Shown in pieces: positions 33,353-41,754 of a stretch of DNA of 64,000 bases. Positions within the stretch are counted from its first letter, which is position 1; the number at the start of each line of letters is the position of its first letter. This DNA is from CAWGMT01 sp963823675 (lineage in GTDB: Bacteria > Planctomycetota > Planctomycetia > Isosphaerales > Isosphaeraceae): NCBI GenBank assembly GCA_963823675.1, contig CAWGMT010000013.1:868001-932000 (forward strand), written 5' to 3'. Below the pieces are notes generated by a model that made no database searches, had not been told where the DNA came from, and saw only the letters and a list, made by a program, of their open reading frames with translations. A program made the position numbers and the translations under genes.

Positions 33353-34996
33353 ATGCAACCGAGGCGAATCTGTTTCCTGGTAGCGGCTCAGAGCGCAGCA
33401 TACGTCGCCGCCGCAGCGGTGACGAACCTGATACCTGATGAATCGCGTGCGCTCTTCTCGCTGTGTCTGATTACGATGCTGTCGATGATCACTGCGGCGT
33501 TCTCCAAGATGCAGCCGCGCCAGATGATTACGGCAATGGTTGCGGCAACGGTGCTGTCTATGTTCGTAATCTACTGCTGGCGCCGGCTGTTCGATCCGAT
33601 GGCAGCAGTCGGGCCGGTCCCCCCATCGCTAGAACCGCTCGCGTTAGTCGTGCTCGGTGTCATAAACATCGTGGCGGCCACCATTACCGCTCTGGTTTTT
33701 GCAGCGAGACGCAGGGTGTTTCGATTTCGGTGGATTGTGTTTGGCGCGACAGGAACGGTGTTGTTGGCCCTCTGCGTGATGGCGTTCCGGTGGGCTGAGG
33801 AAGCGAATTCACGTCAGGTGATTCTGCGGCGAGTCGTCATGCTCGAACAATCTTCAGATCGAAATGACTGGGGCAAGCGCCAGGAATTGAGCACTGCGTT
33901 GGCGATCCTTGGCCGTCAGCGTGATGCTCGCGAGATTCCCCTTCGCCCCGAGGCCGTCGGACAGGAACTGTCTGACCCTCCCGACACATCCGATTCAGGT
34001 CCACCGTTTGTGGTGACGCCGTGGCGAGAAGCCATTACCAAAATCGCGGCACAAGAGCATTTGGTCGTGATCATGGAGGCTCATACCGTAAGCGAACATC
34101 GCGCGTGGATCGGACAGACACTTGGTTTTTTTCGCGTGGCCGGGTTCACCCACTATTTCGCCGAGACGATCGCCGAATCTGGCTCGACATTGAAATCCCG
34201 CGGATATCCGACTGCGAGAACGGGGTTCTACACGCTCGATCCACGATTCGGGAATCTGGTGCGGACGGCCATCCGCCTCGGTTTCGAAGTCGGCGGTTAT
34301 GATCGATTTGAACCTGATTTCGACAGGCGTGAAGAGTACCAAGCGGCCAAGCTGGCTGAACGATTCGCCTCGCGAGCGGATATCAGGATGGTGGTGCATG
34401 CCGGGCATGGGCACGTCTTCAAGCATGAAGTTCGTAACGTCGGACGGTATATGGCCGCGCGACTGTGGGAGAAGACAGGCGTCGAACCGTTCACGATTTG
34501 GCAATTGTCCAACGAGCTGCCGAATGACGTCTATCGTACTCTTATCCGCCAGATCGGTCCGATCACCGAGCCCGTGATGCTGGTCCCGCCACCTCGGCAC
34601 GTGACGGAAACGCTGTTCTCGGAGTCGTCGGTGCAACCCGCCGTCGATGCCATCGTGATTCATCCGTCTCGACTCGGCCAGGAGCCAACGGATCGGCGCG
34701 GTGCATTCACCGATCAAATGACGAGAGTGCCTGGTGTATGGTTGGGCAACCAATGGCCCGTCGTGATCGCTGCCATGGTGGACGGGGAGCCCGACAATGC
34801 AATCGCCCTTGACCAAATCATGCTGCGCCGTGGTGAGACAGATTTCGAACTGTGGCTCCCACGCACCGGCTATACAATTCGCGTCTGGAGTCTCGATGGG
34901 CCGCTCAGTGTTAATGCGACCATCACATCAACCCCAATTCGAGTTACGATCGTTCATTCGAGTCCGCGAGCCGGTAGACCGGGTGCGGGTCGGTAA
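33353..34996 (+). CDS. Membrane-anchored protein with EreA/ChaN-like domain
   Basis: 547 residues from ATG 33353, chosen because GGAGGA sits 5-10 bases upstream. Four hydrophobic helices fill residues ~5-155. A large soluble part follows: L-V-V-I-M-E-A-H-T-V-S-E-H-R-A-W-I, H-Y-F-A-E-T-I, R-R-E-E-Y-Q-A-A-K-L, and R-M-V-V-H-A-G-H-G-H-V-F-K. The ordering of Glu-His and late His-x-x-His is reminiscent of the erythromycin-esterase/ChaN/TraB-type fold. The last ~90 residues look like a beta domain. That family link is tentative; the molecule could be a hydrolase or haem/ligand-binding protein facing one side of the membrane. Confidence 0.72.
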   Translation: MQPRRICFLVAAQSAAYVAAAAVTNLIPDESRALFSLCLITMLSMITAAFSKMQPRQMITAMVAATVLSMFVIYCWRRLFDPMAAVGPVPPSLEPLALVVLGVINIVAATITALVFAARRRVFRFRWIVFGATGTVLLALCVMAFRWAEEANSRQVILRRVVMLEQSSDRNDWGKRQELSTALAILGRQRDAREIPLRPEAVGQELSDPPDTSDSGPPFVVTPWREAITKIAAQEHLVVIMEAHTVSEHRAWIGQTLGFFRVAGFTHYFAETIAESGSTLKSRGYPTARTGFYTLDPRFGNLVRTAIRLGFEVGGYDRFEPDFDRREEYQAAKLAERFASRADIRMVVHAGHGHVFKHEVRNVGRYMAARLWEKTGVEPFTIWQLSNELPNDVYRTLIRQIGPITEPVMLVPPPRHVTETLFSESSVQPAVDAIVIHPSRLGQEPTDRRGAFTDQMTRVPGVWLGNQWPVVIAAMVDGEPDNAIALDQIMLRRGETDFELWLPRTGYTIRVWSLDGPLSVNATITSTPIRVTIVHSSPRAGRPGAGR

Positions 34997-35108
34997 CGTT
35001 CAACCGATGCGCCCAAGGGCCCCGGGGATTCCAAAACGCCTCCCGCGATCGAATCATGCCGTCTACGTGGATCAGGGCAGCATCGTAGCTGCCTTGAAAG
35101 CAAAGTCT

Positions 35109-35390
35109 TCAAGCATCGCTGCAACGTGTTTCCAACACCTCAGTCACCGGGATGCCGCTGAAGACGGTGCTCTGTCGCGCCCTCGGCCAGTCCCGCAGGC
35201 AAAGTCGGGCAACAGGTATGATGTCCCAGAACTCGGAACTCCCGAGCCTCGGAAAGCTCGCTAGCGTTCGAGTGGCTCCCGAGATGCTGGCTGCCAGCCG
35301 GTCGGCATACGCCGGAGAATCCTTGCGCACGAAATTCAGGAGGTCTTTCAAGTCGTCGAGCGCGGATTCTGCCCAGTAGACTTGCCCCAT
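35109..35390 (-). pseudogene. Truncated ParE/RelE-type toxin fused to a TIGR03032 remnant
   Basis: The first ~50 residues from ATG 35390 (W-A-E-S-A-L-D-D-L-K-D-L-L, A-Y-A-D-R-L-A-A-S-I, L-A-S-F-P-R-L-G) are the N-terminal half of a ParE toxin. The C-terminal strands (the Y-R-I-I-Y region and H-x-x-R) are missing. Instead the frame ends in T-V-F-S-G-I-P-V-T-E-V-L-E, matching V-F-S-G-I-P-I-T-E-R-L of the TIGR03032 protein at 61520-62725, with DNA identity over 20 bases around 35148. A recombination junction or decay is likely and the toxin should be inactive. Confidence 0.6.
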
Positions 35391-35563
35391 TGCGCGATCC
35401 TTCGTTCGGCGCCCTCTTGAGGGACGAACCGCCCTAGATCGACGTCGGTCTGACCCCTGCGGACCTTCTGGACTATGTAAAGATGATACTGAATGTCCTC
35501 CAGCGAGCAATGCTCCGGCAGGGACTCGATCAATCGAATCGCTTCGGCTTTGACCGCACTCAT
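35348..35563 (-). CDS. Antitoxin of a type II toxin-antitoxin pair
   Basis: 72 residues from ATG 35563 (or 35566). M-S-A-V-K-A-E-A-I-R-L-I-E-S-L-P-E-H-C-S-L-E-D-I-Q-Y-H-L-Y-I-V-Q-K-V is the usual opening of the short antitoxins paired with ParE/RelE toxins, followed by D-L-G-R-F-V-P-Q-E-G-A-E-R-R-I-A-Q-W. It overlaps the toxin start by ~43 bases on the same strand. With the toxin truncated, the pair is probably a relic. Confidence 0.68.
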   Translation of the reverse strand: MSAVKAEAIRLIESLPEHCSLEDIQYHLYIVQKVRRGQTDVDLGRFVPQEGAERRIAQWGKSTGQNPRSTT

Positions 35564-35742
35564 CATGTGCTTCGCTTGACCATTCCAAGATGCACAGTGC
35601 CACCCTGGATCCATGACCCACATGGGCCGTTTCTATGTCGTGGATTCGCCGGGATCGCCCTGCGGTCCCGCGCACGCATTGTGCTCTCAAAATTGTACGA
35701 TCTCTATCGTCGGCCCGAAACACAGATCAACGCAAGACGTGA

Positions 35743-37149
35743 TTACGGGCCGGGCGTCCCCGGCTCGTAGTCCATCGGCCGGGCGTCCCAGATCTCAACC
35801 GTTCCATCGGCGCAGGCGGATGCGAGCCGCTGGCCGTCTGCGCTGAAAGCGGCGCTCATGACCACGCCGGTACGTCCCTTGATCGTGAGCGTCTCCTGAC
35901 CGGTGGTGGTGTCCCACACCTTGACCGTCTTATCGGCGCTGGCGGAGGCGAGTCGTGAGCCGCCGGGGCTGAACGCCACGGTGTTGACCCTCTCCGTATG
36001 CCCTTTCAGCGTGAGGGTATCGCGGCCGGTCGCCGCGTCCCATACCTTCACCGTTCCATCGAGGCTGCCGGAGGCGAGTCGTGAGCCGCCGGGGCTGAAC
36101 GCCAAGCTCGAGACGCCCCCATCGTGCCTGAATGAGAGGGCTTCCTTTCCAGTTGCGGCGTCCCACACTTTCACTGTCCCATCCGCGGCACTGGCGGCTA
36201 CGAGGCGCTTGCCGTCCGGGCTGAACGCCACGCAGATGACCGGGGGGAGTGGGGCATATCCCTTAAGCGTGAGCGCCTCCTGACTGGTCGCCACGTCGTA
36301 GACCTTGACCATCGCGCCGGACATGACAAAGGCGAGGCGTGAGCCGTCGGGGCCGAACGCCACGCTCGTGGCCTCTGCTGTACGCCCCTCGAGTGTGAGC
36401 CTCTCCCGGCCCGTTGCCGCGTCCCACACCTTCACCCCGCCCGGCTTCCCCGGCATTCCACTGGCGGAGGCGAGCCACTTGCCGTCGGGGCTGAACGACA
36501 CGCTCGTCACGTAGGCGTCATGCCCTCTGAGCGTGAGCGTCACTTGCCGTTTCGCCACGTCCCAAACCTTGACCGTGTCATCGGTGCACCCGGCGGCGAT
36601 TCGCGAGCCGTCGGGGCTGAACGACACGCCCGTCCCCTCCCATAACCTGACCGTCTGGCCCCAAGTGGAGGAGGCGGTCCACTGGCCGCCAGGGCTGAAC
36701 TCCACGCTGTTGACGGGGCCGGTATACCCATTGAGCGTGAAGGTTTCGTCGCCGGGACCTGTGTCCCACACCGTCACCGTCGAGTCAGCGCTGGCGGACG
36801 CCAACCGCTGGCCGTCCGGGCTGTACGCCACGCTGTGGACACTGCGGGTATGCCGCATGAGAGTGCGAATTTCCTCCCCGGTCGCGGCGTCCCACACCTT
36901 CACCTCCCCATGCTCACTGCTGGAGGCGAGCCGCTGGCCGTCCGGGCTGAACGCCACGCTCGTGACCCGCCCGGTGTGCCCCTTGAGGGTGCGGATTTCC
37001 TGCCCGGTCGCGGCGTCCCACACCTTCACGGTCTGGCCATTACCGGCGGAGGCGAGCCGCTCGCCGTCGGGGCTGAACACCACGGCTCTTGACACCGCCG
37101 GTGCGGCCCATGAAGGTGCAAGTTTCCAGGCCGGTCTGCGGCGTCCCAC
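35743..37149 (-). CDS. WD40 beta-propeller, C-terminal array of a Ser/Thr kinase (split gene)
   Basis: About eleven WD40 repeats of ~42 residues, each with V-x-F-S-P-D-G-x-x-L-A-S-x-S-x-D-x-T-V-K-V-W-D-A-A-T-G and ending L-K-G-H. The repeats are similar enough in DNA to mislead assemblers. They should form one or two seven-bladed propellers for binding partner proteins on the kinase. Upstream pieces lie in other frames (see 37026-37666 and 37534-38532), so the frames together make one protein of well over 1000 residues. The gene ends at 35743 with P-M-D-Y-E-P-G-T-P-G-P. Confidence 0.85.
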   Translation of the reverse strand: MGRRRPAWKLAPSWAAPAVSRAVVFSPDGERLASAGNGQTVKVWDAATGQEIRTLKGHTGRVTSVAFSPDGQRLASSSEHGEVKVWDAATGEEIRTLMRHTRSVHSVAYSPDGQRLASASADSTVTVWDTGPGDETFTLNGYTGPVNSVEFSPGGQWTASSTWGQTVRLWEGTGVSFSPDGSRIAAGCTDDTVKVWDVAKRQVTLTLRGHDAYVTSVSFSPDGKWLASASGMPGKPGGVKVWDAATGRERLTLEGRTAEATSVAFGPDGSRLAFVMSGAMVKVYDVATSQEALTLKGYAPLPPVICVAFSPDGKRLVAASAADGTVKVWDAATGKEALSFRHDGGVSSLAFSPGGSRLASGSLDGTVKVWDAATGRDTLTLKGHTERVNTVAFSPGGSRLASASADKTVKVWDTTTGQETLTIKGRTGVVMSAAFSADGQRLASACADGTVEIWDARPMDYEPGTPGP

Positions 37150-37666
37150 ACCTTCACCGTCCGGTCAACACTGGCGGAGGCGAGCCGCCTGCCGTCGGGG
37201 CTGAACGCCACGCTTATGACCGAGTTCCGTATGCCCCTTGAGGGTGCGGATTTCCTGCCCGGTCGCGGCGTCCCACACCTTCACCGTCTCGTCGTAAGTG
37301 GCGGAGGCGAGCCGCTTGCCGTCGGGGCTGAACGCCACGCTCGAGACAATCCTGGTGTGCCCCTTGAGGGTGCGGATTTCCTGCCCGGTCGCGGCGTCCC
37401 ACACCTTCACCGTCCCGTCGATAGCCGCGGAGGCGAGCCGCTGGCCGTCCGGGGCTGAACGCCACGCTCGTGATCTGCCCGATGTGCCCCTTGAGGGTAC
37501 GGATTTCCTGCCCGGTCGCGGCGTCCCACACCTTCACCGTCCCGTCGAAACCGCCGGAGGCGAGCCGCTTGCCGTCAGGGCTGAACGCCACGCTCGTGAC
37601 CTCGATCCGGTGTGCCCCGTGAGGATGATGCGCCCCGAGGAAATCTTTCGTTGCCAGTAGAACCAT
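37026..37666 (-). pseudogene. Frameshift-ridden WD40 repeats joining kinase and C-terminal array
   Basis: Four to five WD40 repeats are recognisable but spread over three frames (37214-37666, 37165-37410, 37026-37211), each with W-D-A-A-T-G-Q-E-I-R-T-L-K-G-H. Single-base indels near 37450, 37220 and 37120 would restore one frame. Either the gene is decaying here or the reads contain homopolymer errors. Confidence 0.7.
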
Positions 37667-38532
37667 TCGAAGCCTCGGCGATCGATGCCGCCCTGGTTGG
37701 CCGGAAGCTGCTCGTCGAGCCCTTGCTGCAAAAGGTCACCCTTAAAGTCGTCCCAGTACCGCTGCACGAGATTCATTCGGACGTCGTACAGACGTTGCTC
37801 GGCCAGCTCGGTCTGCCGGACCGCCTGGCGCCATTGCCAGAGCACCCCGCCGAGCCCGAGCGCCGTCACCAGGGTGACCAGCCCCAAGAGCGCGGCGATC
37901 GCCGGTCTCCGGCGTGCCCATTTGACCGCTCGCTCGGATCTCGTCACCGGCCGCGCCGTAATCGGCTCGCCCGCCAGGTACCGCCCCAGGTCCACGGCCA
38001 GATCCGACGCCGACGCATACCGCCGCAACTGCCCCTTTTCCAGACACTTCAGGCAGATCGTCTCCAAGTCGCGCGGAATCGATGCGTTCAGCCGGCGTGG
38101 CGGTACCGGCTCATCGCTGATGACCTGGATCACCGTGTCCATCGCCGTCGCCGCCTGGAACGGCGGCCGGCCGGTGACCAGCGCATACAGCGTCGCTCCC
38201 AGCGCATACACGTCCGCCGCCGGGCCCACCTCGCCCCGCTTGCCGCCGGCCTGCTCCGGCGGCATGTAGCTGGGCGTGCCCATGATCTGGCCCGAGCCGG
38301 TCAGACCGCTGTCGCCCTCTAGCTTTTTCGCCAGGCCGAAGTCGGTAACACGCGGATTGCCGGCTTGGTCGAGCAGGATATTGGCCGGCTTCAGGTCACG
38401 GTGAATCACGCCGCGCTGGTGGGCATACTCGATGGCCTCGCTGACGCGGCGGATCAATTCGGCAGCTTCTCGGGCAGGCAGCGGTCCCTCGGCCAGCCGT
38501 TGGGAGAGGCTCTGACCCTCGACGAAGCCCAT
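37534..38532 (-). CDS. Ser/Thr protein kinase, C-lobe plus membrane linker (split gene)
   Basis: It continues the kinase after the frame break at ~38545: F-V-E-G-Q-S-L-S-Q-R-L, catalytic loop H-R-D-L-K-P-A-N-I-L-L-D, D-F-G-L-A-K-K and activation-segment end G-T-P-S-Y-M-P-P-E-Q-A, with D-V-Y-A-L-G-A-T-L-Y. Then comes the regulatory linker, one transmembrane helix (A-I-A-A-L-L-G-L-V-T-L-V-T-A-L-G-L-G-G-V-L, ~residue 220) and a region leading into WD40 repeats outside the membrane. An active Hanks-type kinase is predicted. Confidence 0.87.
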   Translation of the reverse strand: MGFVEGQSLSQRLAEGPLPAREAAELIRRVSEAIEYAHQRGVIHRDLKPANILLDQAGNPRVTDFGLAKKLEGDSGLTGSGQIMGTPSYMPPEQAGGKRGEVGPAADVYALGATLYALVTGRPPFQAATAMDTVIQVISDEPVPPRRLNASIPRDLETICLKCLEKGQLRRYASASDLAVDLGRYLAGEPITARPVTRSERAVKWARRRPAIAALLGLVTLVTALGLGGVLWQWRQAVRQTELAEQRLYDVRMNLVQRYWDDFKGDLLQQGLDEQLPANQGGIDRRGFEWFYWQRKISSGRIILTGHTGSRSRAWRSALTASGSPPAVSTGR

Positions 38533-39265
38533 CGAGAAATAATGCTGGCCCTCGTGCTGGCCGACCTCGATAGATCGGCACGATCCCCGGATGGTCCAGG
38601 TTGGCGGCTGCCTCGGCCTCGGTGTAGAAGCGCTTGACGTCAGTGTCGTCGGCGAGTTGCCCGGCCAGGATCATCTTGAGCGCAACCGGCCGGTTAAGGC
38701 TGAACTGCCTTGCCTGGAAGACCACACCCATGCCGCCGCGGGCGATCTCGCGGACGATCTCGTAGTCGCCGAAGTAGCGGACATGGACCGGCGCCGGTGG
38801 TTCGCGGCCCGCCGGGTTAGCCCTCCCAAGGACCTCGGCCGTGGCCATGTCCTGCGGCAACGGCGTCAGATCGATCGTCGCATCGGCGCGCGGCGGTACG
38901 GTCGCGTCCTCGTGGATCGAGGTTGCCACGCCGCCCAGAATGGGCGACTCGAGCGGAGCCGCCGGGGCGATGGTCGGTGCCTCGGCGACCGTCGAGGGAG
39001 GCGTCGCCCCGGTTTTCGGTGCGGGGCCGGCTCGGTCCTCCGCGTTCGGTCCATCCTCCGCTGGCTGGTTAAGTTCGCGCTTGAGGGCTTCCAGCTCGGC
39101 CCGCAGTGCGGCACGGTCCTCGTCGGAGATGTCGACCAGATAGTCCTCGATGCGCGGCTGGCACCCCTGCCGCCAGTCGGCCTCGAATCGTCGGCAGACC
39201 TGATCAATGCGGCGAGCCAGGTCGATATCCAAGCCGGCGAGGTTGTGGCTGGGTCGGTCGCTCAT
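38396..39265 (-). CDS. Ser/Thr protein kinase, N-terminal segment (split gene)
   Basis: From ATG 39265: M-S-D-R-P-S-H-N-L-A-G-L-D-I-D-L-A-R-R-I-D-Q is the conserved N-terminal helix of planctomycete WD40 kinases, followed by a Pro/Glu linker and the N-lobe: Y-E-I-V-R-E-I-A-R-G-G-M-G-V-V-F-Q-A-R (glycine loop) and V-A-L-K-M-I-L-A-G (catalytic Lys). The frame shifts at ~38545 after P-G-I-V-P-I-Y; the rest is nonsense. Together with the next segments this makes one membrane-spanning sensor kinase. Confidence 0.85.
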   Translation of the reverse strand: MSDRPSHNLAGLDIDLARRIDQVCRRFEADWRQGCQPRIEDYLVDISDEDRAALRAELEALKRELNQPAEDGPNAEDRAGPAPKTGATPPSTVAEAPTIAPAAPLESPILGGVATSIHEDATVPPRADATIDLTPLPQDMATAEVLGRANPAGREPPAPVHVRYFGDYEIVREIARGGMGVVFQARQFSLNRPVALKMILAGQLADDTDVKRFYTEAEAAANLDHPGIVPIYRGRPARGPALFLDGLRRGSEPLPTAGRGTAACPRSCRIDPPRQRGHRVCPPARRDSP

Positions 39266-39375
39266 TTCATTGAGTCCTTGGTCCTTGGCGTGTCGTCTCG
39301 AGCTCTTGGCTGTTGTTCGGGTTCTGGTGCTAACCCTTGGCGTTCCCGGCACGGATTGACGCTCGGGAAGCATGA

Positions 39376-39409
39376 CCAAGGACTAAGGACCAGGGACTAA
39401 GGACTAATA
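39376..39409. repeat. Small GGACTAA-type tandem repeat
   Basis: CAAGGACTAAGGACCAGG is followed by GACTAAGGACTAA, so the unit GGACTAA occurs three times, once degenerate, in 34 bases. It lies just before the kinase gene and after the divergent deacetylase region. Such stretches are common as intergenic repeats in planctomycetes; no function is implied. Confidence 0.55.
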
Positions 39410-39598
39410 GTAGGAACATGTCCGTTTCGAAAGTGATTGTGACATCGCGTTGGCGATTTTATCCCCTAACTTCGAAGTCTCGCTCGGTCCCATGGCCGGC
39501 GAGATCCTTGCAATCCCTTGTTTCCGCCGGCATCAGAGCCGACATTGGAAGGTCGGTCGCGTTCTTCAAGAAGGTCGGTCCGACGGGCGGATTGGGAC

Positions 39599-40290
39599 AT
39601 GCTTGACGCTTTGGTTGTGGCGCCGCATCCGGATGATGGCGAGCTGGGCATGGGCGGCACGATCGTCCGGCTCATCCAGCAGGGTTGGAAACTGGGCATC
39701 CTCGACCTGACCAGCGGCGAGCCGACGCCGCTGGGAAGTCTCGAGCGGCGCACGGCTGAGACGGCCGCGGCCGATCGGGCATCGGCAGTCCCTGGCGGCA
39801 GAACCTCGGCCTGCCCAATCGAAGCCTGGAACCCAGTCTCCTCAATCGCCGCGCCCTTGCGGCCGTATTCCGCCAGGTCCGGCCGCGTCTTATCTTCGCC
39901 CCCTTCTGGGAGGATGCCCACCCCGACCACACGGCCGCAACCAAGCTGGTCGAGGACGCGCGGTTCTGGAGCAAGCTGACCAAGTCCGACATCCCCGGCC
40001 ACCCATTCCACCCCGCACGCATCCTGTATTACTTCAGCGTACACTTGCGGATCCCCGAGCGGCCCAGCCTGCTGGTCGATATCTCGGACCAGATCGATGC
40101 CAAGCTGTCAGCCCTGCGCGCGTATCGCTCACAACTGGTCGAGAATCAGCCCGAAGGGCGGCCGGGAATTATCGAATCGGTTTGCGACCGCACGCGCTAC
40201 TGGGGACATTTAGCCGGTGTCGAGCACGCCGAACCATTTGCCAGTCGAGAACCAGTCGGGCTCAGTGGGCTCGACCAATTCCTCCTCTAG
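39599..40290 (+). CDS. PIG-L/BshB-type deacetylase (one frameshift)
   Basis: ATG 39599 starts M-L-D-A-L-V-V-A-P-H-P-D-D-G-E-L-G-M-G-G-T-I, the metal-binding A-H-P-D-D-x-E motif (His replaced by P-H-P here, as is usual). The frame shifts at ~39780; the second frame carries N-L-G-L-P-N-R-S-L-E, F-A-P-F-W-E-D-A-H-P-D-H-T-A-A (second His/Asp site) and R-I-L-Y-Y-F-S-V-H-L and ends at 40290 with S-G-L-D-Q-F-L-L. Family enzymes deacetylate GlcNAc-malate in bacillithiol synthesis or related sugars. The gene is likely whole in the organism. Confidence 0.8.
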
Positions 40291-40430
40291 TAAACCTCAT
40301 CGTGCGTCCCCACCGTCTGCAACAAGATGGCCTCGGCACCCTCGTGCTGGACGAACTCAAAGACGATCCGCAGATCACTTCAAGATCTCGCGCATCAGCT
40401 CGTCAGGCGTCGTAGGCTGTGAACTTGCCA
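40287..40430 (-). pseudogene. Remnant of a toxin-antitoxin pair
   Basis: Reading the minus strand from ~40374 to the stop at 40287 gives I-V-F-E-F-V-Q-H-E-G-A-E-A-I-L-L-Q-T-V-G-T-H-D-E-V-Y, the C-terminus of a RelE-type toxin. Just upstream, T-P-D-E-L-M-R-E-I-L-K ends at a stop at 40375, resembling an antitoxin tail. The start regions are missing. The relic overlaps the stop codon of the PIG-L gene on the other strand. Confidence 0.5.
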
Positions 40431-40494
40431 GTCGAGAGCGAGTCAGGCGGAGCGGGGTCAACCGGATGCACCTCGGGCTCGACCGAGGTGCTCG

Positions 40495-41151
40495 TCAAAC
40501 CCGCGGTGTGATGTGCACGTGCCGGCCGTCGACCTTGATGCGTCCCGCGGCGTAGAGCGAGATGACTTCGGGGAGTGCGTTGCACTCTTCCTTGAACACA
40601 CGTGTCGTGAGCGTTTCGACCGTATCGTCGTCCAGGACCGGCACGGTCCGTTGAAGGATGATGGGGCCGTTGTCATACGAGTCGTCGGCGAAGTGAACGG
40701 TGCATCCGCTGACTTTCACACCGACGGCCAGGGCCGCCTCGTGGACCTTGGCGCCGTAGTAGCCCTGGCCGCAAAACGACGGAACCAGCGCGGGATGGAC
40801 ATTGAGAACTCTCCCCTTGTAGTCGGGCGGAATCTTCAGGAGGGCGAGGAAACCGCCCAGGATCACGAGGTCGGCCCCGCTGTGGCGGATCGGCCCAAAA
40901 ACCGATGACGAAAACTCACTGATGGATTGAGCGTTGCGATTGGCGAGCGCCAGGGGAATGCCCGCGGCCTCGGCCCGATTGATCGCTCCGATCCGGGGGC
41001 GATTCGCCACAACTTGAACGATCTCGGCGCGCAACCGCTTGGAACGAATCTGGTCGATCAGGTTTTGCAGCGTGGTTCCCTGTCCGGAAACGCACACGGC
41101 CAATCGAATTGGGGGGTCGAAGATCGGCGGGTTGCGCGGCGCGTTTTCCAT
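40495..41151 (-). CDS. purN: Phosphoribosylglycinamide formyltransferase
   Basis: 218 residues of the GART family. The catalytic set is present: Asn117 and His119 in V-L-N-V-H-P-A-L and Asp160 in D-S-Y-D-N-G-P-I-I. V-C-V-S-G-Q-G-T-T-L-Q-N-L-I-D is the nucleotide loop (the usual S-G-R-G-S-N is slightly altered). It formylates GAR with 10-formyl-THF in purine synthesis. It is 72 bases downstream of ileS on the same strand. Confidence 0.9.
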   Translation of the reverse strand: MENAPRNPPIFDPPIRLAVCVSGQGTTLQNLIDQIRSKRLRAEIVQVVANRPRIGAINRAEAAGIPLALANRNAQSISEFSSSVFGPIRHSGADLVILGGFLALLKIPPDYKGRVLNVHPALVPSFCGQGYYGAKVHEAALAVGVKVSGCTVHFADDSYDNGPIILQRTVPVLDDDTVETLTTRVFKEECNALPEVISLYAAGRIKVDGRHVHITPRV

Positions 41152-41223
41152 GATTCAGTCGCCCCGGTCCAGATCGTGGGTCTCGCTCAATTATGGGGCT
41201 CGCCAGCAAGATTGCAAATCCCG

Positions 41224-41754
41224 TCAGCCTTGGGCCTCCTGGATGTTCAACTCCTCGATGACACGCACACATCGTTCGCAGAGGCCGGGATGCCGGGCGT
41301 TCTTGCCGACGCTCGTGCGGTAATTCCAGCAGCGCTCGCACTTGCCGTGCGGAGACCGGTCAGCCGTGATTCGTTCGACCGTCGCTGTCGGGTCTGGGAT
41401 GATCTCGACATCGGATACGATGCAGAGAGTCGCCAGCAGCTCGCGGTCGGGGAGCCAGTACTCCGGACGGGCGGTCGTGACCTGCACCTTGGCTTCCTGC
41501 GCGCTGCCGATCTGCTTGGTCTTCCTCAGCCCTTCCAGCGCGACGAGCACCTGCTCGCGGAGCTTGAGCAGGTCGTCCCAGCGCGAGTCGCGCTTCTCGT
41601 CGTCCCACTCGGGCCCCGGCTCGGGAAACTGCGCCAGGTGGACACTCGGCAGCATGCCGCGTGTCGCCGGCGCGTATTCCCACAGCTCTTCGGCCGTATG
41701 CGGGATGAGGGGGGCAAGCAATCGCGCGAGGTTATCGTGAAGTCGGGCCAGCAC
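41224..41754 (-). CDS. ileS: Isoleucyl-tRNA synthetase, C-terminal segment
   Basis: V-L-A-R-L-H-D-N-L-A-R-L-L-A-P-L-I-P-H-T-A-E-E-L-W-E-Y continues the anticodon-binding helical domain, and the end carries the zinc site C-E-R-C-W-N-Y and C-E-R-C-V-R-V. The natural reading comes from 41526-44045 through a one-base shift at ~41755, so the M at 41754 is not a start. Confidence 0.88.
   Translation of the reverse strand: MLARLHDNLARLLAPLIPHTAEELWEYAPATRGMLPSVHLAQFPEPGPEWDDEKRDSRWDDLLKLREQVLVALEGLRKTKQIGSAQEAKVQVTTARPEYWLPDRELLATLCIVSDVEIIPDPTATVERITADRSPHGKCERCWNYRTSVGKNARHPGLCERCVRVIEELNIQEAQG

Noticed and set aside
36000..38320. Plus-strand frames opposite the WD40 kinase
   Set aside because: Antisense shadows of tandem WD40 repeats.
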